A stretch of DNA of 64,000 nucleotides from Mesorhizobium sp. Lineage in GTDB: Bacteria > Pseudomonadota > Alphaproteobacteria > Rhizobiales > Rhizobiaceae. The translations under genes were made by a program, and so were the position numbers. How positions within the stretch are numbered: the stretch's first letter is position 1; each line of letters begins with the position of its first letter. Location: positions 62,001-126,000 of the forward strand of contig NZ_JAEULZ010000026.1 of the NCBI RefSeq assembly GCF_016793485.1, written 5' to 3'. This document shows positions 18,233-25,158 of the stretch, one piece after another. The notes beneath the pieces are model-generated. The model worked only from the letters and a program-made list of their open reading frames with translations. It did no database searches and was not told the DNA's origin.

Positions 18233-18300
18233 CAGTCGTTGTCTCCATAGAGGACTGGACGCACGCGGCGGCCGGTGTAGGCGAAGTCGTAGTCGTTCAT
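18232..18300 (-). CDS. Possible 22-aa peptide gene linking two element ORFs
   Basis: The frame MNDYDFAYTG...YGDND starts at an ATG overlapping the stop of the 152-aa gene (ATGA at 18297-18300) and stops in a TGATG overlap with the 75-aa gene. The precise fit on both sides is the main support; there is no homology I can name. It could be a real peptide or merely a re-initiation bridge. Confidence 0.4.
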   Translation of the reverse strand: MNDYDFAYTGRRVRPVLYGDND

Positions 18301-18755
18301 GCCGAGACCCTCCGGCCAAACCCGAGGCTGTCCTTCCAGAACGAGAGCTTCAGGAATGGAGACCGGCGAGTGAACGTGTGGTCTGGTGTGAAGTGGTACC
18401 ATTTGTACCCGAGCGCGGCGTAGTAGATCGAAATGATGTGCCGGCCGTTCTGCCCAAGGGCGTCGATAGCGGCCCAAGTCAGCGCCGTTCGCCGGCAATA
18501 GGACGCCTTATGGTACGTCGCTAGGCGGTGGAAAGCCGTCGCAAGGTCGGTGTTGTGGTGCTTGGTCTTGTTCAGCAGATCGCGGGCTCGCTGGTACTCC
18601 AGCAACCGCGCTCCGGCGTCGAAGGAGAAGAACATCGTTGCCGCTACAGCGACGAATGATCCCGGAGCCGGGACTATAGAGGCAACAGAAGTGGACAGCA
18701 AAGCGAGGACGAGCGGCGGCCAGACAGCCGCGATGGAGTGGAGGATCGACTTCAT
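18297..18755 (-). CDS. Element protein with N-terminal membrane segments, 152 aa, unknown
   Basis: The first 50 residues hold two hydrophobic stretches (AAVWPPLVLALLSTSVASIV and SFVAVAATMFFSF); the remainder is soluble and aromatic-rich, with a helical RARDLLNKTKHHNTDLATAFH region. The ATG at 18753-18755 follows AAAGG. A hairpin terminator lies just upstream, so it may have its own promoter or depend on read-through. No family recognised; a phage-type accessory membrane protein is plausible. Confidence 0.6.
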   Translation of the reverse strand: MKSILHSIAAVWPPLVLALLSTSVASIVPAPGSFVAVAATMFFSFDAGARLLEYQRARDLLNKTKHHNTDLATAFHRLATYHKASYCRRTALTWAAIDALGQNGRHIISIYYAALGYKWYHFTPDHTFTRRSPFLKLSFWKDSLGFGRRVSA

Positions 18756-18770
18756 GGCTTACCTTTCGAG

Positions 18771-18803
18771 GACAAAGAAAAGCCCCCGGTGGAAGCCGAG
18801 GGC
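18771..18803 (-). terminator. Rho-independent terminator within the element
   Basis: On the minus strand GCCCTCGG, a CTTCCA loop and CCGGGGGC form an 8-bp stem with one G:U pair, followed by a T-rich TTTTCTTT tract. It would end transcripts coming from the polymerase fragment and the 53-aa gene. Confidence 0.7.
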
Positions 18804-18832
18804 GCTGACGAAACAGAGAGGTTGATGGGAGG

Positions 18833-18994
18833 CTAAGACGCCTGACGCTTAGCCGAGGACATGCGGTAGTGAATGAAGCCGGCAGCGAGGCCGATGAGCG
18901 CACCGATCAGGTCCGCTCCTGGCACCCACATGGCGGTCAGGCCGAAGATGGACACGACGCCGACGACAATGCCTATGACAATGGAAACGAGCAT
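18833..18994 (-). CDS. 53-aa membrane protein of the element
   Basis: A short frame of 53 codons with two predicted membrane helices (SIVIGIVVGVVSIFGLTAMW and LIGALIGLAAGFIHY) and a basic tail RMSSAKRQAS. AAGG-type ribosome-binding bases (GGAGACC) precede the ATG at 18992-18994. It lies 35 bases after the polymerase fragment. Its size and two-helix form resemble phage holin-like or inner-membrane peptides, but no motif confirms this. Confidence 0.6.
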   Translation of the reverse strand: MLVSIVIGIVVGVVSIFGLTAMWVPGADLIGALIGLAAGFIHYRMSSAKRQAS

Positions 18995-19029
18995 GGAAGG
19001 TCTCCGATGAGGAAACCCTTCCTATAACC

Positions 19030-19691
19030 CTACGCGACTCGTTCGAGCAAGGCCACCACGTCGTCCAGCGCTGCGTCGGCTTCAGGAACTTGACGGTCTT
19101 CTTGCCGTGCTTCTCGGAGCCGAACTCCAGCAGGCCGGTGGCCGAGACCATCAGCTCAATCAGCTTCAGGCCGGTCAGGAGCTTGTCGCGGTCAGACCAA
19201 GGGTCCCAATCGTCGCCGTGCTCGCGGAGCATGTGCATGAGGACGCGACGGCGGTGTTCGAGGTGCCCGGTGTTGTCGTCAAGGAAGCCGAGGGTGCCCT
19301 TGAAGTTCTGGGCGTTGTCCACAGCGAACTTCGCCAGACGCTTCTCCAGCTCGACAGTGCTGCCGATCCGGACGGCGAGTCGGGTGAGGTTCTGGTCCTG
19401 CGCATAGCCGTCGAGGATGAACTTGGCCGTGATGAAGGCCAGGGCCTCGGCCTCCAGCCCGCTGAAGAACCGCACGGCGCTGTGTCGCCTCCCTGCCCGG
19501 CCAGAGCCGGCCTCGTCCCGGAACTTCAGGATCGCGGCTGCGGTCGGGTCGATCACAACATCGAGAACGGTCTGCATGGATTTCGAGCGAGTCGCCTCGC
19601 CGGCCTCACGGGCTTCGAGGGCGTTCCTGCGAAATCGGTCTACACCGAGCGAAGCCATACGGGCCTCCAGATCGGCTTGAATTTCCATCAT
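19030..19691 (-). pseudogene. N-terminal fragment of a T7-like single-subunit RNA polymerase (frameshifted, truncated)
   Basis: About 215 residues align with T7 RNA polymerase residues of roughly 35-230: FFSGLEAEALAFITAKFIL matches T7 FLQEIKPEAVAYITIK, and WDPWSDRDKLLTGLKLIELM matches T7 WSSWHKEDSIHVGVRCIEML. This is the N-terminal domain that contacts the promoter; palm, fingers and thumb with the catalytic aspartates are missing. Near 19083-19088 the frame must shift by one base to give the natural-looking end PEADAALDDVVALLERVA and the stop at 19030. Start ATG 19691 or 19688, with AAGGAG upstream. It cannot polymerise RNA. Confidence 0.82.
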
Positions 19692-19714
19692 GTCTTGCAC
19701 GGTTTCTCCTTGGT

Positions 19715-19773
19715 TGGGCACAAGTTCGGGCACACATGGCCTCTCGGTCACGTTTCGTTCTTTTTCGGGCACA
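19715..19773 (+). repeat. Three (C/T)GGGCACA direct repeats near right end (putative integrase arm sites)
   Basis: Copies start at 19715 (TGGGCACA), 19727 and 19766 (both CGGGCACA), in the same orientation as the left-end set. The 12-base spacing 19715-19727 equals the left spacing 17858-17870. They lie between the polymerase start and the right attachment core, in non-coding DNA. Confidence 0.6.
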
Positions 19774-19896
19774 CAATCCAGTCCCGGAACCGGGAACACT
19801 AATCCGAGCCGAAAAACGCCCCAGTTACGGGGCTCAAGTCCTTGTTGGGTAAGGGATAGCGCTGTCTAGTCCCGCATCCGGGACAATTCCGTAGCA

Positions 19897-19912
19897 GAAC
19901 CTAAATCCGGGG
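19897..19912. repeat. Right attachment core (att repeat)
   Basis: Second copy of GAACCTAAATCCGGGG, joined on its right to the 5' half of the native tRNA-Leu. Downstream of it on the minus strand the sequence is not tRNA-like, so integration did not rebuild the gene. Confidence 0.88.
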
Positions 19913-19937
19913 CGTCTACCAGTTCCGCCACATCCGC
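19897..19937 (-). pseudogene. 5' part of the native tRNA-Leu(TAG)
   Basis: Reading the minus strand from 19937: acceptor GCGGATG, then TGGCGGAACTGGTAGAC (D arm of leucine type), then the anticodon stem and loop up to the attachment core. The 3' half is found at 17721-17780. The gene's presumed promoter remains attached to this half. Confidence 0.88.
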
Positions 19938-20290
19938 GCCCGCCCGCCAATCCCACGTTGGCCATCATTCTGTCAATCTCAAGGATGACAGCTTGTTCCC
20001 GTCTGTGTGACGCGAAGAAGTGTTGAAAATCCGCGGCGCGTATGACAAAAGGCGTGTCAATTGTGACGGGAGTGAAAGATCCGCTGCTTGCTGGCTCGGT
20101 AAGATAGTTCAGAAACAACGACTTATCGACAGAAGCACGTGTCCAGCGCCAAGGAATCCGGGCCGTAAGCGGCCGGTTGACTGTGCGTTCTGCCCTCATG
20201 ACGAACTAGCCACTCCGGCACGAATACACCGGCAGGCTGAACGGCGCGGCCGTACAGAATGCGCGGATTCGAGAAACGAAGGTTTTGACG
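19938..20290. other. Intergenic region between split tRNA-Leu and trigger factor gene
   Basis: About 350 bases without a credible gene. It holds the tRNA-Leu promoter at its left side and must hold the tig promoter at its right. Open frames here lack ribosome sites and recognisable proteins. Confidence 0.55.
19943..19976 (-). promoter_or_regulatory. Probable promoter of the split tRNA-Leu, now reading into the element
   Basis: TTGACA (19971-19976, minus strand) lies 34 bases upstream of the mature 5' end of the native tRNA, the expected position for a -35 box; the -10 would be near GTGGGATTG. With the tRNA cut, transcripts would run across the right core into the element's minus-strand genes. 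Confidence 0.45.
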
Positions 20291-21763
20291 ATGCAGGTTA
20301 CCGAGACGCTGAATTCCGGCCTCAAGCGCGAAATAAAGGTCACCGTTCCGGCCGGCGACATGGAAGCCCGGCTCGTGACGCGGCTTAACGAGATCAAGGA
20401 CAAGGCCCGCATCAACGGCTTCCGTCCGGGCAAAGTGCCGCTGCAGCACCTGCGCAAGGTCTACGGCAAGTCCTTCATGGCCGAGGTTGTGAACGACATC
20501 CTGTCGAACCAGACCCGCCGCATCATTGCCGACCGGGGTGAAAAGGCTGCCATGCAGCCCGAGGTCACGATGACAGAGGACGAGAAGGAAGCAGAGAAAA
20601 TCCTGGCCGGCAACGCCGACTTCGAGTTCCAGCTTGCCTACGAGATCATCCCGGCCATCGAGATCAAGGCTGTATCGGACATCGCCGTCACCCGTTCTGT
20701 GTATGACGTGCCGGAGAGCGAGATAGACGACCAGGTAAAGCGCGTCGCCGAATCGACTCGCAGTTACGAAACGAAGGCCGGCAAGGCCGCGGAGGGCGAC
20801 CGGGTCTCGATCGACTATGTCGGCAAGATCGACGGCGTGGCCTTCGATGGCGGCGCGGGCACCGACCAGCCGCTCGTGCTCGGCTCCAAGGAGTTCATCC
20901 CCGGTTTCGAGGACCAGCTTGTCGGCACCAAGGCCGGCGACGAAAAGCAGATCACCGTGACTTTCCCGGAGAACTACCAGGCACCGCATCTGGCCGGCAA
21001 GGAAGCCACCTTCGACGTCACCGTCAAGGAAGTCTCGGCCCCCGGCCCGTTTGAGATCAACGACGAAACGGCCAAGGCGCTCGGCCTGGAATCGCTCGAC
21101 CGCCTGCGCGAGATCGTGAAGGGCCAGCTCGAAAGCCAGTTCGGCTCGATCACGCGCCAGAAGGTCAAGCGCCAGTTGCTCGACCAGCTTGATAGCGCCT
21201 ACCAGTTCGAGGCCCCCTCCAAGCTTGTGGAAGCCGAATTCACCAACATCTGGAACCAGGTGAACCGCGACCTGCAGGCGGCCGGCCGCACCTTCGCGGA
21301 CGAGGAAACCACAGAGGACGAGGCTCGCGAGGAGTATACCAAGCTCGCCGAGCGTCGTGTCCGCCTCGGCCTGGTGCTGGCGGAGATCGGCGAGAAGGCT
21401 GGCGTGACGGTCGCCGACGAGGAGGTCCAGCGAGCCCTATTCGAAACCATCCGCCGCTTCCCGGCCGACCAGCAGCAGCAGGCGTTCGAATTCTACCGCA
21501 ATACGCCCGACGCGATCACCTCGATCCGCGCACCGCTGTTCGAGGAAAAAGTGATCGACCACCTGCTTGGCCAGGTTTCGGTGACCGACAAGAAGGTCTC
21601 GAAGGAAGAACTGACCGCCGAGGACGAGGCGGAAGAAACCGCCAAGCCGGCCAAGAAGGCCACAGCCAAGAAGGCGAAGAAGGCCGACGATGCGGCTTCG
21701 GAAGAAACTGCCGAAGCGCCGAAGAAGAAGGCGACCAAGAAGAAGGCCGCCGACGCCGAGTAA
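20291..21763 (+). CDS. tig: Trigger factor (ribosome-associated chaperone/prolyl isomerase)
   Basis: Binds L23 at the ribosome exit tunnel and shields nascent chains. The 490 residues include the N-terminal ribosome-binding domain with FRPGKVP (the GFRxGxxP signature, about residues 43-50), a central FKBP-type isomerase domain (about 160-245, starting [14 protein letters not shown]), and the helical C-terminal arms. After these comes a roughly 50-residue tail of alternating Lys/Ala and acidic blocks ([13 protein letters not shown]...[13 protein letters not shown]). The ATG at 20291 follows GAAGG; an in-frame TTG lies two codons earlier. Confidence 0.97.
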   Translation: MQVTETLNSGLKREIKVTVPAGDMEARLVTRLNEIKDKARINGFRPGKVPLQHLRKVYGKSFMAEVVNDILSNQTRRIIADRGEKAAMQPEVTMTEDEKEAEKILAGNADFEFQLAYEIIPAIEIKAVSDIAVTRSVYDVPESEIDDQVKRVAESTRSYETKAGKAAEGDRVSIDYVGKIDGVAFDGGAGTDQPLVLGSKEFIPGFEDQLVGTKAGDEKQITVTFPENYQAPHLAGKEATFDVTVKEVSAPGPFEINDETAKALGLESLDRLREIVKGQLESQFGSITRQKVKRQLLDQLDSAYQFEAPSKLVEAEFTNIWNQVNRDLQAAGRTFADEETTEDEAREEYTKLAERRVRLGLVLAEIGEKAGVTVADEEVQRALFETIRRFPADQQQQAFEFYRNTPDAITSIRAPLFEEKVIDHLLGQVSVTDKKVSKEELTAEDEAEETAKPAKKATAKKAKKADDAASEETAEAPKKKATKKKAADAE

Positions 21764-21783
21764 TCGAAGCGTCTCGCTTGCAG

Positions 21784-21812
21784 AAACAGGGCCGCCTAGC
21801 GCGGCCCTGTTT
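21784..21812. terminator. Bidirectional hairpin terminator between tig and radC
   Basis: AAACAGGGCCGC (21784-21795) pairs perfectly with GCGGCCCTGTTT (21801-21812) around a 5-base loop. The arms end in A/T runs on both strands, so it can terminate both convergent genes; the radC stop codon (21796-21798) is inside the loop. Confidence 0.8.
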
Positions 21813-22635
21813 CGTTTCGGATTATCCCTTTGCCGCTCATACTGTAATAGCCGTTCTTGCCGATGATTATGTGATCGTGGACGGCCACGCCGAGCCGTTT
21901 GCCGGCATCGATGATTTCATTGGTCATCGCGATGTCGGCCCGCGACGGCGTCGGATCACCTGACGGATGATTGTGGACAAGGATGATTGCAGTCGACGAC
22001 AGTTCGAGCGCTCGCCTGACAACCTCACGCGGATAGGCTGGCGTGTGATCGACCGTACCGACATGCTGCACCTCGTCGGCGATCAGCGCATTCTTCTTGT
22101 TGAGGAAGAGTATCCGGAACTGTTCCCGCTCCTCGAAGGCCATTGCGGCACGACAATACTCCAGCACCCTGTCCATCAACGACATCACGTCACGGTTCAT
22201 TATTTGGCCACGGATCATGCGGCCGGCGGCTTCTGCGACGATCTTGAGTTCGGTCGCGGATGCAGCTCCCATCCCCTCGACCTCCACAAGCAAATGAGGT
22301 GGCGCCCCAAGAACCTCGGGAAATGACCCAAACCGCTCCAATAGTGCCTTGGCTGTTGGCTTTGTATCGCCCTGGGGGATTGCCCTGTAGAGCAGCAACT
22401 CCAGCACCTCATAATCGTCCATCTTGTCGCCCGAGCGAGAGAAGCGCTTTCGTAGACGCTTCCGATGGCCGTGATAATGAGGTTTTGCTTTGACAGGCTT
22501 GGCTTTGCCAGACGTCTGTTTGGTAGATTTCGCGGTCGGGAAAGCTTGTTCCGCAGTAATTTCAGGCTTCAATTGCGGTTGCGGAACAGGGCGCTCCGCA
22601 AAGAAACCGCGCTCGTCGCTGTCCTCTTCTCCCAT
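21796..22635 (-). CDS. radC: RadC family JAB/MPN-domain protein
   Basis: A 279-residue RadC homologue. The N-terminal 60 residues are disordered and basic, then a helix-hairpin-helix region ([14 protein letters not shown], 118-132) and the JAB metalloprotease-like domain with [14 protein letters not shown] (His221, His223, Asp234), the zinc site. Family members were linked to DNA repair, but the biochemical role is unsettled. The ATG at 22635 is preferred over a TTG at 22656. It is followed upstream by map, an arrangement common in rhizobia. Confidence 0.93.
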   Translation of the reverse strand: MGEEDSDERGFFAERPVPQPQLKPEITAEQAFPTAKSTKQTSGKAKPVKAKPHYHGHRKRLRKRFSRSGDKMDDYEVLELLLYRAIPQGDTKPTAKALLERFGSFPEVLGAPPHLLVEVEGMGAASATELKIVAEAAGRMIRGQIMNRDVMSLMDRVLEYCRAAMAFEEREQFRILFLNKKNALIADEVQHVGTVDHTPAYPREVVRRALELSSTAIILVHNHPSGDPTPSRADIAMTNEIIDAGKRLGVAVHDHIIIGKNGYYSMSGKGIIRNETGPR

Positions 22636-22678
22636 CCAACGTCCCCCGACAGGCAAATACGCCCGACCGGGGAGAATA

Positions 22679-23506
22679 TTACGAAGGCAGGCCGGGACGG
22701 TCGAGCCCTTTCGGCGACAGTGTGAAAATCTCGCAGCCGGTCGCCGTCACGCCGACGGCGTGTTCGTATTGGGCCGAAAGGGACCGGTCCCGCGTGACGG
22801 CAGTCCAGCCGTCCGAGAGCACCTTCACATGCGGACGGCCGAGATTGATCATCGGCTCGATGGTGAAGATCATCCCTTCGCGCATCTCCACGCCTTCGCC
22901 GACGCTGCCGTAGTGGAGAATGTTAGGCGCATCGTGGAAAAGCTGCCCGACTCCGTGGCCGCAAAAGTCGCGCACTACCGAGCAGCGCTCGGCTTCCGCG
23001 TAAGACTGGATCGCCGCGCCAATCGCGCCGGTCCGCGCGCCGGGCTTTACGGCTGCGATGCCGCGCATCAGGCATTCGTGGGTGACTTCCAGCAGGCGTT
23101 CGGCCGCCCGCTTTATCTGGCCGACGGGGTACATGCGACTGGAATCGCCGTGCCATCCGTCCAGAATGTAGGTTACGTCGATGTTGACGATGTCCCCTTC
23201 CCGCAGCGGCTTGTCATCAGGAATGCCATGGCAGACGACGTGGTTGATCGAGGTGCAGGTGGACTTGGTGTAACCGCGATAGTTGAGCGTGGCCGGCATC
23301 GCGCCGTGATCCATGCCGAATTCGAAGACGAAGCGGTCGATGGCGTTCGTCGTCATGCCCGGCGCGACCATCGAAGCCAGTTCGTCGAGGCAGGCGGCGG
23401 TGATGGCGCTCGCCTTTCGCATGCCCTCGAAGCCCTCGCGCCCGTAGAGCCGTATCTGGCCGGTGTTGCGAAGCGGCGCCGTATCGGCATCAAGATATGT
23501 AACCAT
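22679..23506 (-). CDS. map: Methionine aminopeptidase, type I
   Basis: Removes the initiator methionine from new proteins. The 275-residue protein shows the pita-bread metal site: Asp110 (NIDVT), Asp121 (HGDSS), His184 (GHGVGQ), Glu217 (FTIEPM) and a later glutamate in AQYEHAV, with the substrate-binding His93 (VCHGIPD). The ATG at 23504-23506 begins [11 protein letters not shown]; the frame is open further upstream but without homology. It lies 43 bases upstream of radC. Confidence 0.96.
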   Translation of the reverse strand: MVTYLDADTAPLRNTGQIRLYGREGFEGMRKASAITAACLDELASMVAPGMTTNAIDRFVFEFGMDHGAMPATLNYRGYTKSTCTSINHVVCHGIPDDKPLREGDIVNIDVTYILDGWHGDSSRMYPVGQIKRAAERLLEVTHECLMRGIAAVKPGARTGAIGAAIQSYAEAERCSVVRDFCGHGVGQLFHDAPNILHYGSVGEGVEMREGMIFTIEPMINLGRPHVKVLSDGWTAVTRDRSLSAQYEHAVGVTATGCEIFTLSPKGLDRPGLPS

Positions 23507-23693
23507 GGAAAACTTGTCCGGCGCGACTGTCGAGTAAAGGTGCAGAAGCTTGATTTGGCACCGTATCGCCCGATGTTCAACCCCGCCTTGGCTCCCACGA
23601 AGGCATGACAAAGGATTTCCGGCACATCGAAGGCATTTCCGTTGCGATGGAAACCGATCGTCGCTACGCCAGCACGAGCCAAGGAGAAGACAA

Positions 23694-24281
23694 GTGCGCG
23701 ACAGAATCCGTGTCAGATCGGTTGAACTGCTTTCCGACGACTGGGCAAAGCTGACCAAGACGACATTCGACTACCGCCGCAATGACGGCACTTGGGAAAC
23801 GCAGATTCGGCAGACCTACGATCGCGGCGATGGCGCAGCCATCCTCCCTTTCGACCGCCAACGTTCAACCGTGCTGCTTGTCCGACAGTTTCGCTACCCA
23901 GCCTATGTGACGGGTCATCCGGAGCCACTAATCGAAGCGTGCGCCGGGCTGCTTGACGAGAATGATCCCGAGACAGCGATTCGGAAGGAAGCCGAGGAGG
24001 AACTCGGCTACCATGTGCACGGCGTACGGTCACTGTACGCACCATACATGAGCCCCGGGAGCGTAACTGAACGTCTTACGTTTTTCATCGCCGACTACAC
24101 GCCAGCCGATCGTATATCGGACGGCGGCGGCGCTGCCGAGGAAGGCGAGGACATAGAAGTCCTGGAGATCAAACTGGACGAAGCACTGGCCATGGTCGGC
24201 GACGGCCGGATCGTCGACGCCAAGACAATCATGCTAATCCAGCACCTCAAGCTGGAACTACTGGGCGCGTTCGGGTGGTAA
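23694..24281 (+). CDS. NUDIX hydrolase (ADP-sugar/nucleoside diphosphatase, YffH/AdpP type)
   Basis: A 195-residue NUDIX enzyme. The Nudix box at residues 85-107 reads GLLDENDPETAIRKEAEEEL followed by GY; the first box glutamate is replaced by aspartate, while the REUXEE-type core is KEAEEE. Size and the following MSPGSVTERLTFF fit the YffH/AdpP group acting on ADP-ribose or GDP-mannose. The GTG at 23694 has AAGGAG seven bases ahead, which decides the start. Divergent from map. Confidence 0.88.
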   Translation: MRDRIRVRSVELLSDDWAKLTKTTFDYRRNDGTWETQIRQTYDRGDGAAILPFDRQRSTVLLVRQFRYPAYVTGHPEPLIEACAGLLDENDPETAIRKEAEEELGYHVHGVRSLYAPYMSPGSVTERLTFFIADYTPADRISDGGGAAEEGEDIEVLEIKLDEALAMVGDGRIVDAKTIMLIQHLKLELLGAFGW

Positions 24282-24301
24282 ATTAGACGCTGCCGCTAGG
24301 G

Positions 24302-24478
24302 TCAGCGGATATTGCTCAATTCTGGGAAGGAATAGATCGTACCCACGGTGCATTGCCCGGCGTCGGAGAGACGCTGCGTGCACGCACGTCCCTGATGGCT
24401 GACGTTCGGCGGCGCGCCCTGGCAGGCGGCGAGGATGAATATCATCGGCAACAAGCTCCAGGCAGGCACTCGTCGCAT
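24302..24478 (-). CDS. Small lipoprotein, 58 aa
   Basis: The start ATG (24476-24478) is preceded by GGAGGGAG at good spacing. The protein has a basic start, hydrophobic LLPMIFILAAC lipobox, and a mature part of about 38 residues with two cysteines (ACTQRL, GQCTVG) that could form a disulfide. It is conserved-looking but I cannot name a family. Convergent with the NUDIX gene. Confidence 0.6.
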   Translation of the reverse strand: MRRVPAWSLLPMIFILAACQGAPPNVSHQGRACTQRLSDAGQCTVGTIYSFPELSNIR

Positions 24479-24582
24479 GGCGCATCTCCCTCCGGTTTTT
24501 CGTGCATTACCATATGGCGACAAGGCAATGGAGTCCCGTCGACCCTTCATTCAGTCCTTTTCGCGGCCGGCCCGCCACTGGT

Positions 24583-25158
24583 TCAATAAAGCGGTTCTTC
24601 GTAGAGCGGTGTCTGGCCGTCCAGAAGCGCCTTGATCTGGGCCGTGCCGTCCTGTGCGATCGCGGCAAGGACCCCAAACGGACGCTCGCGCATGTCAGTC
24701 TCGATCGCACGACCCTCGCCCTCCGGAACGTAGAAGCGGTCGATGCCATAGCCCACATTGTAAGCGAGTTCCGACCCAAAAGGTCCGCTGGTAATGATAC
24801 CCCGGATATCGACCTCCCCGGCTGTCGGCTGACCGGCTGGCGCACGGAGCGACGCGGATCGGGCGCGCCAGTAGCCGTCGTCATCCTTCCCAAGCCTAAC
24901 GAAGATGGGCGTATCCCGCGCCGCGTCGCCATCGGACGGCGCGTTCGAGACGATGGCAACCGGCACGTTCCGGATCTCGTAGTTCAAAACAACATAGTCG
25001 CCGCGCAGGAGGTCGCGCGGGTCGATCGGCTCGACCTTCAGCACGACTTCCTGCCCATTGCGCAGGACCGCGGCCCTACCCATGATGATCCACGAAAGGA
25101 AGCCGATCTGGACGAGCGCCAGAACGACAGCGGCAAGAACCAGTCTCTGTCCGCTCAT
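24583..25158 (-). CDS. GDYXXLXY domain membrane-anchored protein
   Basis: A 191-residue protein with one N-terminal membrane helix (LVLAAVVLALVQIGFLSW) and the defining motif RGDYVVLNY at residues 52-60. The rest is predicted to be a beta-rich periplasmic domain ending YEEPLY. The function is not established. The ATG at 25156-25158 overlaps the stop of the DUF2157 gene upstream (ATGA), a pairing that recurs in bacteria and suggests a joint membrane function. Confidence 0.85.
   Translation of the reverse strand: MSGQRLVLAAVVLALVQIGFLSWIIMGRAAVLRNGQEVVLKVEPIDPRDLLRGDYVVLNYEIRNVPVAIVSNAPSDGDAARDTPIFVRLGKDDDGYWRARSASLRAPAGQPTAGEVDIRGIITSGPFGSELAYNVGYGIDRFYVPEGEGRAIETDMRERPFGVLAAIAQDGTAQIKALLDGQTPLYEEPLY

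Larger units (their letters stand above)
17765..19912. mobile_element. 2.13-kb integrated element (podovirus remnant) in tRNA-Leu(TAG)
   Basis: The element is bounded by a 16-bp direct repeat in the tRNA anticodon arm. Inside are an intact tRNA-Leu(TAG) on the plus strand and, on the minus strand, a T7-type RNA polymerase N-terminal fragment and four small ORFs. CGGGCACA repeats lie beside both ends. No integrase, excisionase, capsid, terminase or transposase gene is visible, so the element should be unable to move by itself. The RNA polymerase fragment indicates descent from a T7-like podovirus; internal deletion of a larger prophage is the simplest origin, though a small satellite element is possible. 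Confidence 0.8.

Noticed and set aside
17920-19691. The insertion considered as an integron or insertion sequence
   Set aside because: No transposase, terminal inverted repeats or attC-like sites; the boundary lies exactly in a tRNA anticodon arm with a 16-bp core, typical of phage-type integration.
19834-20199. A 121-codon minus-strand frame upstream of tig
   Set aside because: It runs through the tRNA-Leu 5' half and the attachment core, so it cannot be a native protein gene.
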